A stretch of DNA of 64,000 nucleotides from an uncultured Eubacterium sp. (GTDB lineage: Bacteria > Bacillota > Clostridia > Lachnospirales > Lachnospiraceae): positions 1 through 64,000 of the forward strand of contig CAPAOV010000009.1 in the NCBI GenBank assembly GCA_948579355.1. Direction: 5' to 3'. A program made the position numbers and the translations under genes. Of the stretch, positions 31,904-40,469 are shown one piece after another. The notes under the pieces were generated by a model. It was not told where the DNA came from and ran no database searches. It was given only the letters and a program-made list of their open reading frames with translations. Each line of letters begins with the position of its first letter. Position 1 is the first letter of the stretch.

Positions 31904-33445
31904 TTATCCGATTGTTCCAATCTGGAATGTATAAGAAGTCTTCTCATCCTCCGTTTTTTCGGTGATAAAATAGATTTCTTTCTCATTCTTCATCGTAAGC
32001 ATGAACTTAACCCCTACATCCTGCATATGTGATAATTTACTGATACCATACAGTTGTTTAAATTTAGTTGCCGTCAGTTTTGCTTTATAAAAGCCTTCTC
32101 CGCTTATCAGATACAAGTAATTGTTATAAATTCTGATTGCAAAAGGATCGTCCTCATAGCGGAGTGGAACTTCCATCTCATGTCCCGAGCCCAGATTACA
32201 AACTTCAATCTCCGTTCCGTCTTCTAACTCCTGCTTTGTTCCGGCAACCATCTTGCTGACTACGATTTCATCATCATAATAACGCTTACCGGCAATCACA
32301 TCATTTTCAGCCGTCTGTGGAGTAAAATTACAAATCGCCTGTTTTACTGCTTTCATGCTGCCGGTATCAAAGTAAACAACACCGTCCTTAGAATTTTTCG
32401 ATGTAACTCCGAGAATTATCAAACCATTCCCCTGTCCCAGATAGTTCATCGAAAAGCTCTTGCCGTAATCGTTTACGATTATCTGGTCGTTGATAACTAC
32501 TTCTTTCTCAATCCCACCCTGAGGGTTCACTTTATATAAATAGTACACTGTCTGCTCTACCATATTTCCATCTTTATCTGCCAGAAAATAGAAGTTCCCC
32601 TGTGCATCCTGCCACTGTGCCGTAATCTTTTGCATTTCCTTTGCTTTGGCAACAGTATTGCCATCAAGTGCAACAAAGCTGCTATTCATTGCCTTTCCAT
32701 TCAGTGTCTTCTTAACACAGGAAGAGTTATCCGCTGCCCACTCATACACACAATAGTTTCCTGATGCGTCTATCATGCCGCCATTGTTAAGATTTGTCAA
32801 TCCAGCCTTTACCTTTGTTGCCTTATACGGTACATAATATTCTTCCCCAATGACGATTGTCTTTTTATTGCGGTCTATTTTCAGTTTCTTTACCATATGT
32901 CCGGTCAAATCCACACGCAACAGTTTCTTACACTTATTCATTTTTAAGGAAGTCAACTGGTTATAGCCTAAATATACATACTTTAACTTCTTGTTGCTGT
33001 TCAAATCCAGTTTCTGCAGTTTTCCATCTGTCATTTCCAGATAGGTTAATTTTTTATTCTTCTTCAAATTCATAGTTTTTACCGGTGTCTCATTGGCTAT
33101 AAACTTCTGTAAATTTGTCAGTTTCTCAATACCTTTAAATTTCTTAATATCACGAATGTACTTTTTCGTGTATTTCCCATATTTAGAGGTCTTAATCTTC
33201 ACTGTATTTTTACAAGAACTGCTGCCAAACTTCTTCGCTCTCTTAATCTCGCTGGCGGAGAGCTTCTTATCCTTATTTTTATCATAATTTGCTCTTACCA
33301 GTTCACGAAATACCAAATCCGGAAAATTCTTTTTATTAATCGCTACCGTTTTGGAAGCAGCTTGTGCTTCCTGATTACTTACTCCTCCTGCAATGCCTAC
33401 TGCCATCATAAGGGCAGTTGCTGCTAATATAAATTGTTTTTTCAT
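31904..33445 (-). CDS. secreted leucine-rich-type protein
   Basis: 513 residues with a signal peptide (MKKQFILAATALMMAVGIAGG ending near AQAAS). An EF-hand/dockerin-like calcium loop DKNKDKKLSASEI lies near residue 60. Residues 90-200 hold bacterial leucine-rich repeats of the N-x-x-L-x-x-L type (KKLTYLEMTDGKLQKLDLNS). The C-terminal 280 residues form an unassigned beta-rich domain. No LPxTG anchor. Probably secreted or surface-associated. The GGGAGG ribosome binding site is part of a 13-bp inverted repeat in its leader. Confidence 0.8.
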   Translation of the reverse strand: MKKQFILAATALMMAVGIAGGVSNQEAQAASKTVAINKKNFPDLVFRELVRANYDKNKDKKLSASEIKRAKKFGSSSCKNTVKIKTSKYGKYTKKYIRDIKKFKGIEKLTNLQKFIANETPVKTMNLKKNKKLTYLEMTDGKLQKLDLNSNKKLKYVYLGYNQLTSLKMNKCKKLLRVDLTGHMVKKLKIDRNKKTIVIGEEYYVPYKATKVKAGLTNLNNGGMIDASGNYCVYEWAADNSSCVKKTLNGKAMNSSFVALDGNTVAKAKEMQKITAQWQDAQGNFYFLADKDGNMVEQTVYYLYKVNPQGGIEKEVVINDQIIVNDYGKSFSMNYLGQGNGLIILGVTSKNSKDGVVYFDTGSMKAVKQAICNFTPQTAENDVIAGKRYYDDEIVVSKMVAGTKQELEDGTEIEVCNLGSGHEMEVPLRYEDDPFAIRIYNNYLYLISGEGFYKAKLTATKFKQLYGISKLSHMQDVGVKFMLTMKNEKEIYFITEKTEDEKTSYTFQIGTIG

Positions 33446-33453
33446 CGGAAAAA

Positions 33454-33535
33454 CCTCCCATTCAATTTTTTTATTTTCGGTCGAAACATATTGTCTCTTG
33501 GGGCCCTTATATCAATAATACGATTGAATGGGAGG
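33454..33535 (-). repeat. inverted repeat burying the ribosome binding site
   Basis: CCTCCCATTCAAT (33454-33466) and ATTGAATGGGAGG (33523-33535), perfect 13-bp arms around 56 bases. On the minus strand the downstream arm contains the GGGAGG of the secreted protein gene and the upstream arm its exact complement. Confidence 0.65.
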
Positions 33536-33594
33536 AAATGTTGCAAATGCATGCAATTTTTTTTCTTTCTTCACGGTTTCCTTTTCTGACCCGT

Positions 33595-33837
33595 TTATTT
33601 TGTACTCCGTGAAGATGGATAGGAAGCTTTATAACATGGTTCTACCAAATCAATATGTAAAGCGACAAGCTTTCCCTGCACATCACCTTCATAATCAAGC
33701 ATGTAACAGCCCCGTTCCAATACTTTGGAAATTTCCTCTACCGGCTTTTCCGTGCAGGGTACGCCGTCGATATCGACCTGCATCCCCTGTTGTCTGGCAT
33801 AGGCAACTTCATCTAAAATCCATTGATTTTTCTGCAT
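33595..33837 (-). CDS. small protein of unknown function
   Basis: 80 residues, acidic, starting MQKNQWILDEVAYARQQGMQ. AGGAGG lies seven bases before the ATG, so the gene is credible. No domain recognised. It stands alone upstream of the secreted protein gene on the same strand. A 130-base leader is enclosed by GACTATGG/CCATAGTC arms. Confidence 0.65.
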   Translation of the reverse strand: MQKNQWILDEVAYARQQGMQVDIDGVPCTEKPVEEISKVLERGCYMLDYEGDVQGKLVALHIDLVEPCYKASYPSSRSTK

Positions 33838-34317
33838 ATGTATCCTCCTGCTGACTATGGAAAAGAAGATGCACCGTGATATTAAATGTTTATAATTCCC
33901 TTTTCGGACAATGACACCACATCCGATGCCGTGACAAAGAAGTGTTTTTCATTCGTATCATCGCCCTACCATAGTCTCTTTTGGTAAGTCGCGTCATAAG
34001 ATAATAGTAACTGTGAACTTTTCCAGATAATAGAAATTACCTAGAGCATAGAATTGAGATAAAAGGAAAAGAAATTTCCTTTCTTTAAAATAGAATAACT
34101 TTATGTACCATCAACCACCCCCCTGCCTTTTGCTAACTTACCTGTTTTTATTATACTGTTCCTTTTTCTTCCATTTCAAGTGTTCTCCAGCGCTAAAAAT
34201 ACATATAATAACAAATAAAAAATATTTCCAATTGCTTTTTTGGCTATTTTAGTTGACTTTACCAACAATATAAATTATACTTTTCTACAAATAAATGTTT
34301 AGAAAGGAAGTGTGCTT
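33838..34317. other. intergenic region upstream of mecA
   Basis: About 480 bases without a gene. The left part is the leader of the 80-residue protein gene with 8-bp arms at 33853-33860 and 33969-33976. The rest is AT-rich and ends with the mecA promoter. I found no riboswitch core I could name. Confidence 0.5.
34253..34281 (+). promoter_or_regulatory. mecA promoter
   Basis: TTGACT (34253-34258), 17-base spacer, TATACT (34276-34281), 36 bases before the start codon. Confidence 0.75.
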
Positions 34318-35127
34318 GTGAAAATCGAACGAATTAGTGAAAATCAAATCCGCTGTACTCTCAGCAAACATGATTTGATGGAGCGTCATCTTAAGATAAG
34401 TGAATTGGCATATGGTTCGGATAAAGCCAAAGAGCTTTTTCGTGACATGATGGAACAAGCTAACATTGATTTTGGCTTTGATGCCGATGATATTCCTTTG
34501 ATGATAGAAGCGATTCCTACCTCGCGAGAGTCCATAATTTTAGTTATTACCAAAGTAGAAAATCCAGAAGAATTTGATGAACGCTTCTCTCGATTTGGAA
34601 TACAGCAGGATGAGTTCGACGAAGAAGATGAAGTCGAGTTTGATTTAGACGAAGTACCGGACGATGACGAATCGGAAACACCTGAACTGGTCAATTGTTT
34701 TGAACAGCTTTACGATTTGCTTGAAGAAGCCGGCGCCAAATCCCGTTCCGGCGAATTTGTTCCTTTGAGCGAATCCCTGCAGGGACAGAAAAAGAATACT
34801 AAAAAGAATAAAAAGAAAAAGACAGAAACGATTATTGAATCGGTACGGGTATTTTCTTTTCATTCGCTCAATACGATTATTGAGCTCTCTCACTTGATTG
34901 ATCCGCGGTATACCGCTAAAAATTCGATTTGGAAAGACCCTGTCAGAAAAACTTATTATCTTCTGCTGAACCGCGGGCACGGGAAAGCCGTTTTTCAAGC
35001 TACCTGTTCCCTGATTTCAGAATTTGGAAAAGAAGAGACGGTTACTTATGCAACACAGGCATATTTCAACGAACATTTTCAGATGATAATAAAAGACAAG
35101 GCACTCGAACAATTATCACAAATCTAA
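34318..35127 (+). CDS. mecA: MecA-type adaptor protein
   Basis: 269 residues. The N-terminal domain (1-80, MKIERISENQIRCTLSKHDL) recognises substrates; the middle is an acidic linker (EEDEVEFDLDEVPDDDES) followed by a lysine-rich stretch; the C-terminal domain (about 165-269, VRVFSFHSLNTIIELSHLI) binds ClpC. It delivers proteins to ClpCP for degradation and in bacilli controls competence. The GTG at 34318 suits AAGGAAG at seven bases better than the GTG at 34312. Single gene with its own promoter and terminator. Confidence 0.9.
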   Translation: MKIERISENQIRCTLSKHDLMERHLKISELAYGSDKAKELFRDMMEQANIDFGFDADDIPLMIEAIPTSRESIILVITKVENPEEFDERFSRFGIQQDEFDEEDEVEFDLDEVPDDDESETPELVNCFEQLYDLLEEAGAKSRSGEFVPLSESLQGQKKNTKKNKKKKTETIIESVRVFSFHSLNTIIELSHLIDPRYTAKNSIWKDPVRKTYYLLLNRGHGKAVFQATCSLISEFGKEETVTYATQAYFNEHFQMIIKDKALEQLSQI

Positions 35128-35152
35128 TATAACAAATTTTTTCCTATAAAAA

Positions 35153-35189
35153 AGAGCTGTGGGAAGCTTCTGCCCGCAACTCTTTTTTT
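35153..35189. terminator. mecA terminator (bidirectional)
   Basis: AGAGCTGTGGG / CCCGCAACTCT with a 9-base loop, T7 on the plus strand and an A-rich left flank that would serve the convergent DUF1858 gene. Confidence 0.85.
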
Positions 35190-35196
35190 CATAGTT

Positions 35197-35409
35197 TTAA
35201 ACGGTCTTTGTCGACAAAAACTCATTAATCTTTGCAACCAACTCATCACTGTCAATCCCGTGAACCAGAGCTGCCTCTTCCAAACTCTCGCCCTGAGATG
35301 CCGGACAGCCGATACAATGCATACCGGAAGCCATCAGAATAGGGGCAATCGTTGCATCTTCCCGCAATATGTCGCCAATTAGCATATCCTTGGTTACTTC
35401 TTTCATCAT
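35197..35409 (-). CDS. DUF1858 domain protein
   Basis: 70 residues with the Cys pair in GMHCIGCPASQGESLEEAA, typical of DUF1858 (hybrid-cluster-protein-associated disulfide) proteins, thought to act in redox reactions. I used the first ATG (35409), nine bases after AGGAGG. It is convergent with mecA and divergent from the ferredoxin gene. Confidence 0.85.
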   Translation of the reverse strand: MMKEVTKDMLIGDILREDATIAPILMASGMHCIGCPASQGESLEEAALVHGIDSDELVAKINEFLSTKTV

Positions 35410-35573
35410 GATATATGTCCTCCTTTTTGGCAATAATTCAAAATCCTACGTTCGATTATAGTCATATGCCTATCCGTTGTCAAGAAGAGAAATGTCCAAA
35501 ATCCACTTGTAATTTTAGGGAAATTGTATTATTATGTGTGTAGGTTAAAATTAGTATAAAGGAGGATATAGAA

Positions 35574-35744
35574 ATGGCATACAAAATCTCTGATTCTTGT
35601 ATCAGTTGTGGCGCATGTGCTTCTGAATGTCCGGTAAACGCGATTTCAGAGGGCGATGCACATTACGAAATTGATGCAAGCGCATGCTTGGATTGCGGTT
35701 CCTGTGCAGCAGCATGTCCTACTGGAGCAATTGAAGCTGAGTAA
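35574..35744 (+). CDS. 2[4Fe-4S] ferredoxin
   Basis: 56 residues: two CxxCxxCxxxC clusters (CISCGACASECP and CLDCGSCAAACP). The small, acidic clostridial type, an electron carrier for fermentative enzymes. AAAGGAGGA lies eight bases before the ATG. Followed by a strong terminator. Confidence 0.95.
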   Translation: MAYKISDSCISCGACASECPVNAISEGDAHYEIDASACLDCGSCAAACPTGAIEAE

Positions 35745-35783
35745 TCATTACTTAGCCTGACGTAAATACCATCAGACTATATG

Positions 35784-35831
35784 AAAAGTTCCCATGCCAG
35801 CGGCTTTTACTGCCAGCATGGGAACTTTTTT
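35784..35831 (+). terminator. ferredoxin terminator
   Basis: AAAAGTTCCCATGC / GCATGGGAACTTTTTT, 14-bp stem with an inner loop, 40 bases after the ferredoxin stop. Confidence 0.85.
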
Positions 35832-35849
35832 AAGAATAAAACATGCTCT

Positions 35850-36452
35850 TTAGCAATCTAACATAAGCCCTCTCCGAAAATAATCTAAATCTACACTATC
35901 GTCATTGATACCCTCGATTCTGCCGTTGTCGGCATACTGCCATCCGGCAAATCTTTCCCAGCGTCCGGTCTCCGGCCGGTCAACGCCATAGGCGGCAACC
36001 CAGAGCGGATATCTTAATAAACGCGAATCGGTAAATGTATGCATGGCATTATTGCTGTCCGAATAAATGGCAACCGGTTTTCCGGTACGCCTTTCCAGCT
36101 CGCGCAAATATGCGATGGCAATGCGATTTATCTCTTCCCGCGATAAACTGCCGAATGTTTCAAAATCCATTACCGGGCGCATATCGTAGCGATACGGCTC
36201 TATCGTTCTGGCAAAAAACCGCGCCTGTCTGCGTGCCTGATCAACACTGCGCGCCGTAATATAGTGATAAAATCCGGTTTTGATGCGATTTCTCTTCGCC
36301 TCGATATGGTTGCGGTGGCACTGGGAATCCACAAAACGGCTGCCAACGCACGCACGGACATAGGCATATTCAATGCCCGATTCCGCCACCTTTCTCCAAT
36401 TTATTTTCCCCTGCCACTCGCTTACATCAATACCATTACTTCGTTTTGGCAT
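35850..36452 (-). CDS. GH25 lysozyme
   Basis: 200 residues of glycoside hydrolase family 25 (Chalaropsis/lysozyme type): GIDVSEWQGKINW at the start, FYHYITA and the catalytic MDFE near residue 97, WQYADNGRIEGI near the end. It cuts the glycan of peptidoglycan. No signal peptide is visible, so it may act after lysis or leave by a non-classical route. The ATG at 36452 follows AGAAAGGAA, which lies in the stem of a 20-bp inverted repeat. Confidence 0.88.
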   Translation of the reverse strand: MPKRSNGIDVSEWQGKINWRKVAESGIEYAYVRACVGSRFVDSQCHRNHIEAKRNRIKTGFYHYITARSVDQARRQARFFARTIEPYRYDMRPVMDFETFGSLSREEINRIAIAYLRELERRTGKPVAIYSDSNNAMHTFTDSRLLRYPLWVAAYGVDRPETGRWERFAGWQYADNGRIEGINDDSVDLDYFRRGLMLDC

Positions 36453-36457
36453 AAAAA

Positions 36458-36510
36458 TTCCTTTCTCTGTCATAGGATGTTTTTAACTTATCCTATGACA
36501 GAGAAAGGAA
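36458..36510 (-). repeat. 20-bp hairpin covering the lysozyme ribosome binding site
   Basis: TTCCTTTCTCTGTCATAGGA (36458-36477) and its exact complement (36491-36510) with a 13-base loop. On the minus strand the stem is followed by TTTTT and then the ATG, so it has terminator form, and the Shine-Dalgarno AGAAAGGAA is in the 3' arm. Confidence 0.8.
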
Positions 36511-36552
36511 AATGGTACTTTTAATTTATTTACTCAGGCCAACATCATTTGC

Positions 36553-37902
36553 CTACAAACGGGCGCGCAATTCTTTTCCTAATTCTTCATAGCCCGGTTT
36601 TCCTAACAGTGCAAACATATTTCTCTTATAACTCTCTACCCCCGGCTGATTGAATGGATTTACTCCTAACAGATAGCCGCTGATACCGCAGGCAAACTCA
36701 AAGAAATAGAATAATTCTCCCAAATAGAACTCATTCTGTTCCGGTATGCGGACAATCAGGTTTGGCACATTTCCATCCGTATGCGCAAGCTGTGTTCCTT
36801 TCATGGCGCTCTTATTTACAAAATCCAGCGTCTTACCGGAAAGATAGTTCAAACCGTCCAAATCATTTTCCGCCTCTTTAACCGTAATATTCAGGGACGG
36901 ATTCTCCAATTCCATAACCGTCTCATACATAATGCGGGAGCCGTCCTGAATAAACTGTCCCATGGAATGCAGGTCAGTTGTCAAATCAACGGAAGCCGGC
37001 AAAATACCTTTCTGGTCTTTTCCCTCGCTCTCTCCATAAAGCTGTTTCCACCACTCTGCTACATAGTGGAAAATCGGCTCATAATTTGCCAAAATCTCAA
37101 CAGATTTTCCTTTTTTATACAAAATATTGCGGATTGCCGCATATTTTATCGCATCGTTGTTGTCTATGTCGTTCTCCAGACATAATTTCCGCATACTCTG
37201 GGCGCCCTCCATCAATTTGCCGATGTCAGCCCCGCTGGCAGCGATTGGCAGCAAACCTACCGCCGTCAAAACAGAAAAGCGTCCGCCGACATCATCCGGC
37301 ACTACAAAAGTTTCATATCCCTCTTCCGTTGCCAGACTCTTCAACGCTCCCCTTTCCTTGTCCGTCGTCGCGTAAATGCGTTTCGCAGCCTCTTCTTTAC
37401 CGTATTTGTTTTCTAACATTTCTTTAAAAATGCGGAAAGCAATAGCCGGCTCCGTCGTTGTTCCGGATTTGCTAATTACATTGACTGAGAAATCACGGTC
37501 TCCAATCGTCTCAATCAACTGCGACAAATACGTTCCGCTTATACTGTTACCTGCATAGTAAATTTCAGGTGTTTTGCGAATAGACTTGTCCACGCTGTTA
37601 TAGAAGCTGTGACGCAGAAATTCAATCGCCGCGCGCGCGCCCAGATACGAGCCGCCAATACCGATTACGACTAATACTTCTGAATCGGATTTTATTTTAT
37701 CCGCCGCTTTCTGAATCCGCGCAAATTCCTCTTTATCATAGTCTTCCGGCAAATCAATCCAACCGAGAAAATCATTGCCGGCCCCTGTTCTCTCCTGCAA
37801 TGTCTTTCTTGCTGCCTCGATGGATTCTTTCATCAAATTCAGCTCTTCATCGCCAATAAAAGGATTGGCAAGTGAATAATCAAACGTAACATGTTTCTTC
37901 AT
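36553..37902 (-). CDS. pgi: glucose-6-phosphate isomerase
   Basis: Interconverts glucose 6-phosphate and fructose 6-phosphate. 449 residues, as in the short Gram-positive form. Sugar phosphate binding region VVIGIGGSYLGARAA near residue 80, SKSGTTTEPAIAFR near 145, the catalytic region GGRFSVLT near 205, and the terminal FNQPGVESYKRNMFALLG. AGGAGG precedes the ATG. Possibly followed by read-through into the lysozyme gene. Confidence 0.97.
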   Translation of the reverse strand: MKKHVTFDYSLANPFIGDEELNLMKESIEAARKTLQERTGAGNDFLGWIDLPEDYDKEEFARIQKAADKIKSDSEVLVVIGIGGSYLGARAAIEFLRHSFYNSVDKSIRKTPEIYYAGNSISGTYLSQLIETIGDRDFSVNVISKSGTTTEPAIAFRIFKEMLENKYGKEEAAKRIYATTDKERGALKSLATEEGYETFVVPDDVGGRFSVLTAVGLLPIAASGADIGKLMEGAQSMRKLCLENDIDNNDAIKYAAIRNILYKKGKSVEILANYEPIFHYVAEWWKQLYGESEGKDQKGILPASVDLTTDLHSMGQFIQDGSRIMYETVMELENPSLNITVKEAENDLDGLNYLSGKTLDFVNKSAMKGTQLAHTDGNVPNLIVRIPEQNEFYLGELFYFFEFACGISGYLLGVNPFNQPGVESYKRNMFALLGKPGYEELGKELRARL

Positions 37903-37987
37903 ACTTATTTCCTCCTATTTTCACGTTTGTCATAAAGTATGACCTATTGTCTGAATTATACTCTTTTCCAATTCTCTCTGTCAACTA

Positions 37988-38686
37988 TTATCCCAGATAT
38001 TCGTGAATTACTTCCCGAATCACTTTCTCTTCTTCTTCCGTAAAATTAAGCTCCGGTACTGCTGTCTGCTCGCCATTCTTCTCCGCCTGTTTCTGCTCAA
38101 AATTCACAACCTTATCCGCCTCGTCAAAATATTCTTTTTGATAATTCTGCAATTCCGCAGGATGATAAATTTCATTTTCCAGCCTCGGCTTGCAAACATT
38201 TTCAAGGTAATCGGTAATATCAATCTGTAACAGTTTCCACTGCTCTTCCGTATTCCACATAAAATCCATGAAAAGCAAAACGCCGGTTCCGATAATTCCC
38301 GTCAACAGAGGAAGAAATACTTCCGTACTCTCCCCCCCCTGCATCATATTCCATATACTGTTGGCCATGCTTCCCGCCATCACAAGAATAACGCATAACA
38401 TATTTATATGTTCCCATGCTTTCATATGTACTCCCAAAACACGGTAGTGCCGCAAATATTTTTCTACAAAAAGCGGCACGTTTGGCACACCTATTTTTAA
38501 CTGATAACAAGCTTCAAATCTCATACAAATATTTTTCATCAGGCAATGGCGGGAATGCCCGATATCCGAAGCGGCACGCAGCAGTCTTTTATATGTATGG
38601 CGAAGCATTAACTTGACAAAGAGACTAACCAGACAAATAACGGCGACCCCTGTCATGTTTTTTTGATTTAAAAATTCTTTCCACAT
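37988..38686 (-). CDS. membrane protein of unknown function
   Basis: 232 residues with an N-terminal membrane helix and two further helices in the middle (residues 85-110 and 125-145), then a charged C-terminus with coiled-coil character. I chose the ATG at 38686 because AGGAAGGG precedes it; a longer frame has no support. It follows murG by about 120 bases on the same strand. Not recognised. Confidence 0.7.
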   Translation of the reverse strand: MWKEFLNQKNMTGVAVICLVSLFVKLMLRHTYKRLLRAASDIGHSRHCLMKNICMRFEACYQLKIGVPNVPLFVEKYLRHYRVLGVHMKAWEHINMLCVILVMAGSMANSIWNMMQGGESTEVFLPLLTGIIGTGVLLFMDFMWNTEEQWKLLQIDITDYLENVCKPRLENEIYHPAELQNYQKEYFDEADKVVNFEQKQAEKNGEQTAVPELNFTEEEEKVIREVIHEYLG

Positions 38687-38729
38687 AAGTATCCCTTCCT
38701 CTCTTTTTGGGACAAGTATAACAATAGGA

Positions 38730-38765
38730 TATGCCTCTGACCAGAGACATATCCTATTTTCTTTG
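38730..38765. terminator. hairpin between murG and the membrane protein gene
   Basis: AATAGGATATGxC TCT / AGA G ACATATCCTATT arms with a short loop; TTTTCTTT follows on the plus strand, a weaker T-run on the minus strand. Confidence 0.5.
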
Positions 38766-38803
38766 ACAATCGTTCGCCATTTTCTTTTTTTATTCGACAC
38801 AAT

Positions 38804-39883
38804 TTACGACAATTCTTCTTTTTCACACGCTTTTTCGATTAAATCCGCCACTTTTGTAACGGCGTCATGCTGATTGCTGTTAATCATCGCTTCCCGATAT
38901 TTTTCTTTGTTTTCACTCATAAACTGCACGGCATCAAGAAGTCTCTCACCAGTCAGTTCTTCTTCTTTAATCACATAACTGAAACCCTGTTTCTCAAACG
39001 AGTTGGCGTTCAGTATCTGGTCGCCTCTGCTCGCTTCCAGAGAAAGCGGAATCAAAATATTAGGTTTTCTCAACGCCAGAAGCTCGCAAATCGCATTGGC
39101 CCCCGCACGGGATATCACAAGGTCAGCCGCATCTAAAAGGTCGCACAATTCTTTCTGAATGTATTCGTACTGCCGATACCCTGCCGTTCCCTCCAGCGAC
39201 TCATCAATCTTATCCTTGCCGCAAAGATGTATAATCTGATAATTCTCTAGTAATTGCGGGAGGATTTCACGCACGGCATCGTTTACGCGAATTGAACCGA
39301 GACTTCCGCCGATAACAAGAATGACCGGTTTGCCTGCAGTAAAACCACAAAAATCCAATCCATTTAAACGATTGCCGGAAAACAGCTCTCCGCGAATGGG
39401 CGTACCTGTCAAAAACGCCTTGTCTTTTGGCAAATGCTCAATCGTCTCCGGAAAATTCGCACAAATGACAGCCGCAGAAGAAATACAAAGACGGTTAGCA
39501 AGGCCCGGTGAAATATCCGACTCATGCAGAACGCAGGGGATTTTTTTGCGGCTGGCCGCTTTTACTACCGGTACGGTAACAAATCCTCCTTTGGAAAAAA
39601 CTACGTCCGGCTTTATTTTTTTCAACAATTTTACTGCTTCCGAATATCCTTTCAAAATACGAAATGGGTCTGTAAAGTTCTTCAAATCAAAGTAGCGGCG
39701 TAACTTCCCCGAAGATATCCCATAATACGGAATGTCAAAATTCCCGATTAACTCTTTCTCAATCCCTGTCTTTGAGCCAATATAATGAATCTCAAATCCT
39801 CTCTTCTGCAATTCGGGAATCAGCGCAATATTCGGAGTTACGTGCCCCGCGGTTCCACCGCCTGTTAAAACTATACGTTTCAT
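38804..39883 (-). CDS. murG: UDP-GlcNAc transferase of lipid II synthesis
   Basis: Adds GlcNAc to lipid I to give lipid II on the inner membrane face. 359 residues; GGGTAGHVTPNIAL at the N-terminus, VVFSKGGFVTVPVV and HESDISPGLANR, then GGSLGSIRVNDAV, and the donor site ISRAGANAICELLAL with LIPLSLEASRGDQILNA. Uses the ATG at 39883 with GGAGGATAGG upstream. Lies alone among cell-wall genes here; mur neighbours are missing. The HIT gene is 19 bases upstream and may be co-transcribed. Confidence 0.96.
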   Translation of the reverse strand: MKRIVLTGGGTAGHVTPNIALIPELQKRGFEIHYIGSKTGIEKELIGNFDIPYYGISSGKLRRYFDLKNFTDPFRILKGYSEAVKLLKKIKPDVVFSKGGFVTVPVVKAASRKKIPCVLHESDISPGLANRLCISSAAVICANFPETIEHLPKDKAFLTGTPIRGELFSGNRLNGLDFCGFTAGKPVILVIGGSLGSIRVNDAVREILPQLLENYQIIHLCGKDKIDESLEGTAGYRQYEYIQKELCDLLDAADLVISRAGANAICELLALRKPNILIPLSLEASRGDQILNANSFEKQGFSYVIKEEELTGERLLDAVQFMSENKEKYREAMINSNQHDAVTKVADLIEKACEKEELS

Positions 39884-39902
39884 CCTATCCTCCATTCTGG
39901 CT

Positions 39903-40322
39903 TTACAGATTTGCCTTAATCTCTGCAGCTATTTCTGACATATCGTCCGGCGTTCCTTCCGGTTTCCAGCCAATGTTTATATGGTCTCTGTCATTATCAA
40001 AACGGGGAATCACATGTACATGCAAATGGAATACGGTCTGGCCGGAGGCCTCGCCATTGTTTTGCAAAATATTCACACCATCACAGGAGTACGTCTTTTG
40101 TACTGCTGCCGCAATTTTCTTAGCCACAACAAAAATCTGCGATACATCATCATCCGGCAATTCAAATATATTGGCGGCATGCTTTTTGGATAATATTATT
40201 ACATGTCCTCTTGCCGCCGGCGCATTATCTAAAATCGCACGGCAATCGTCGTCTTCATACACAACGGCAGACGGAATCTCATCCGCCAGAATTTTACAAA
40301 AAATGCAATTTTCGTCTCTCAT
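39903..40322 (-). CDS. HIT family nucleotide hydrolase/transferase
   Basis: 139 residues with CIFCKILADEIP and the histidine triad HLHVHVIPR. Histidine triad proteins hydrolyse or transfer nucleoside monophosphates (for example AMP-lysine or Ap4A type compounds). ATG at 40322 has GAGG six bases upstream; two earlier in-frame ATGs have weaker sites. Confidence 0.92.
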   Translation of the reverse strand: MRDENCIFCKILADEIPSAVVYEDDDCRAILDNAPAARGHVIILSKKHAANIFELPDDDVSQIFVVAKKIAAAVQKTYSCDGVNILQNNGEASGQTVFHLHVHVIPRFDNDRDHINIGWKPEGTPDDMSEIAAEIKANL

Positions 40323-40469
40323 AATTTCCCTCATTTCCGCGCTGCCTTTCATGGCCCGCTTTGCATATATTTTTTTCTTTTCCCTCAGCCTGATATCTCG
40401 CCGGTTTTCTTCCTTGTATCTGAAACAATTATCCTGCGTGAATATATCAAAGACTTAATTTTCATTGTA

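Noticed and set aside
33838..34317. Riboswitch in the leader of the 80-residue protein gene
   Set aside because: Eight-base arms enclose the leader, but no conserved core of a known class could be matched.
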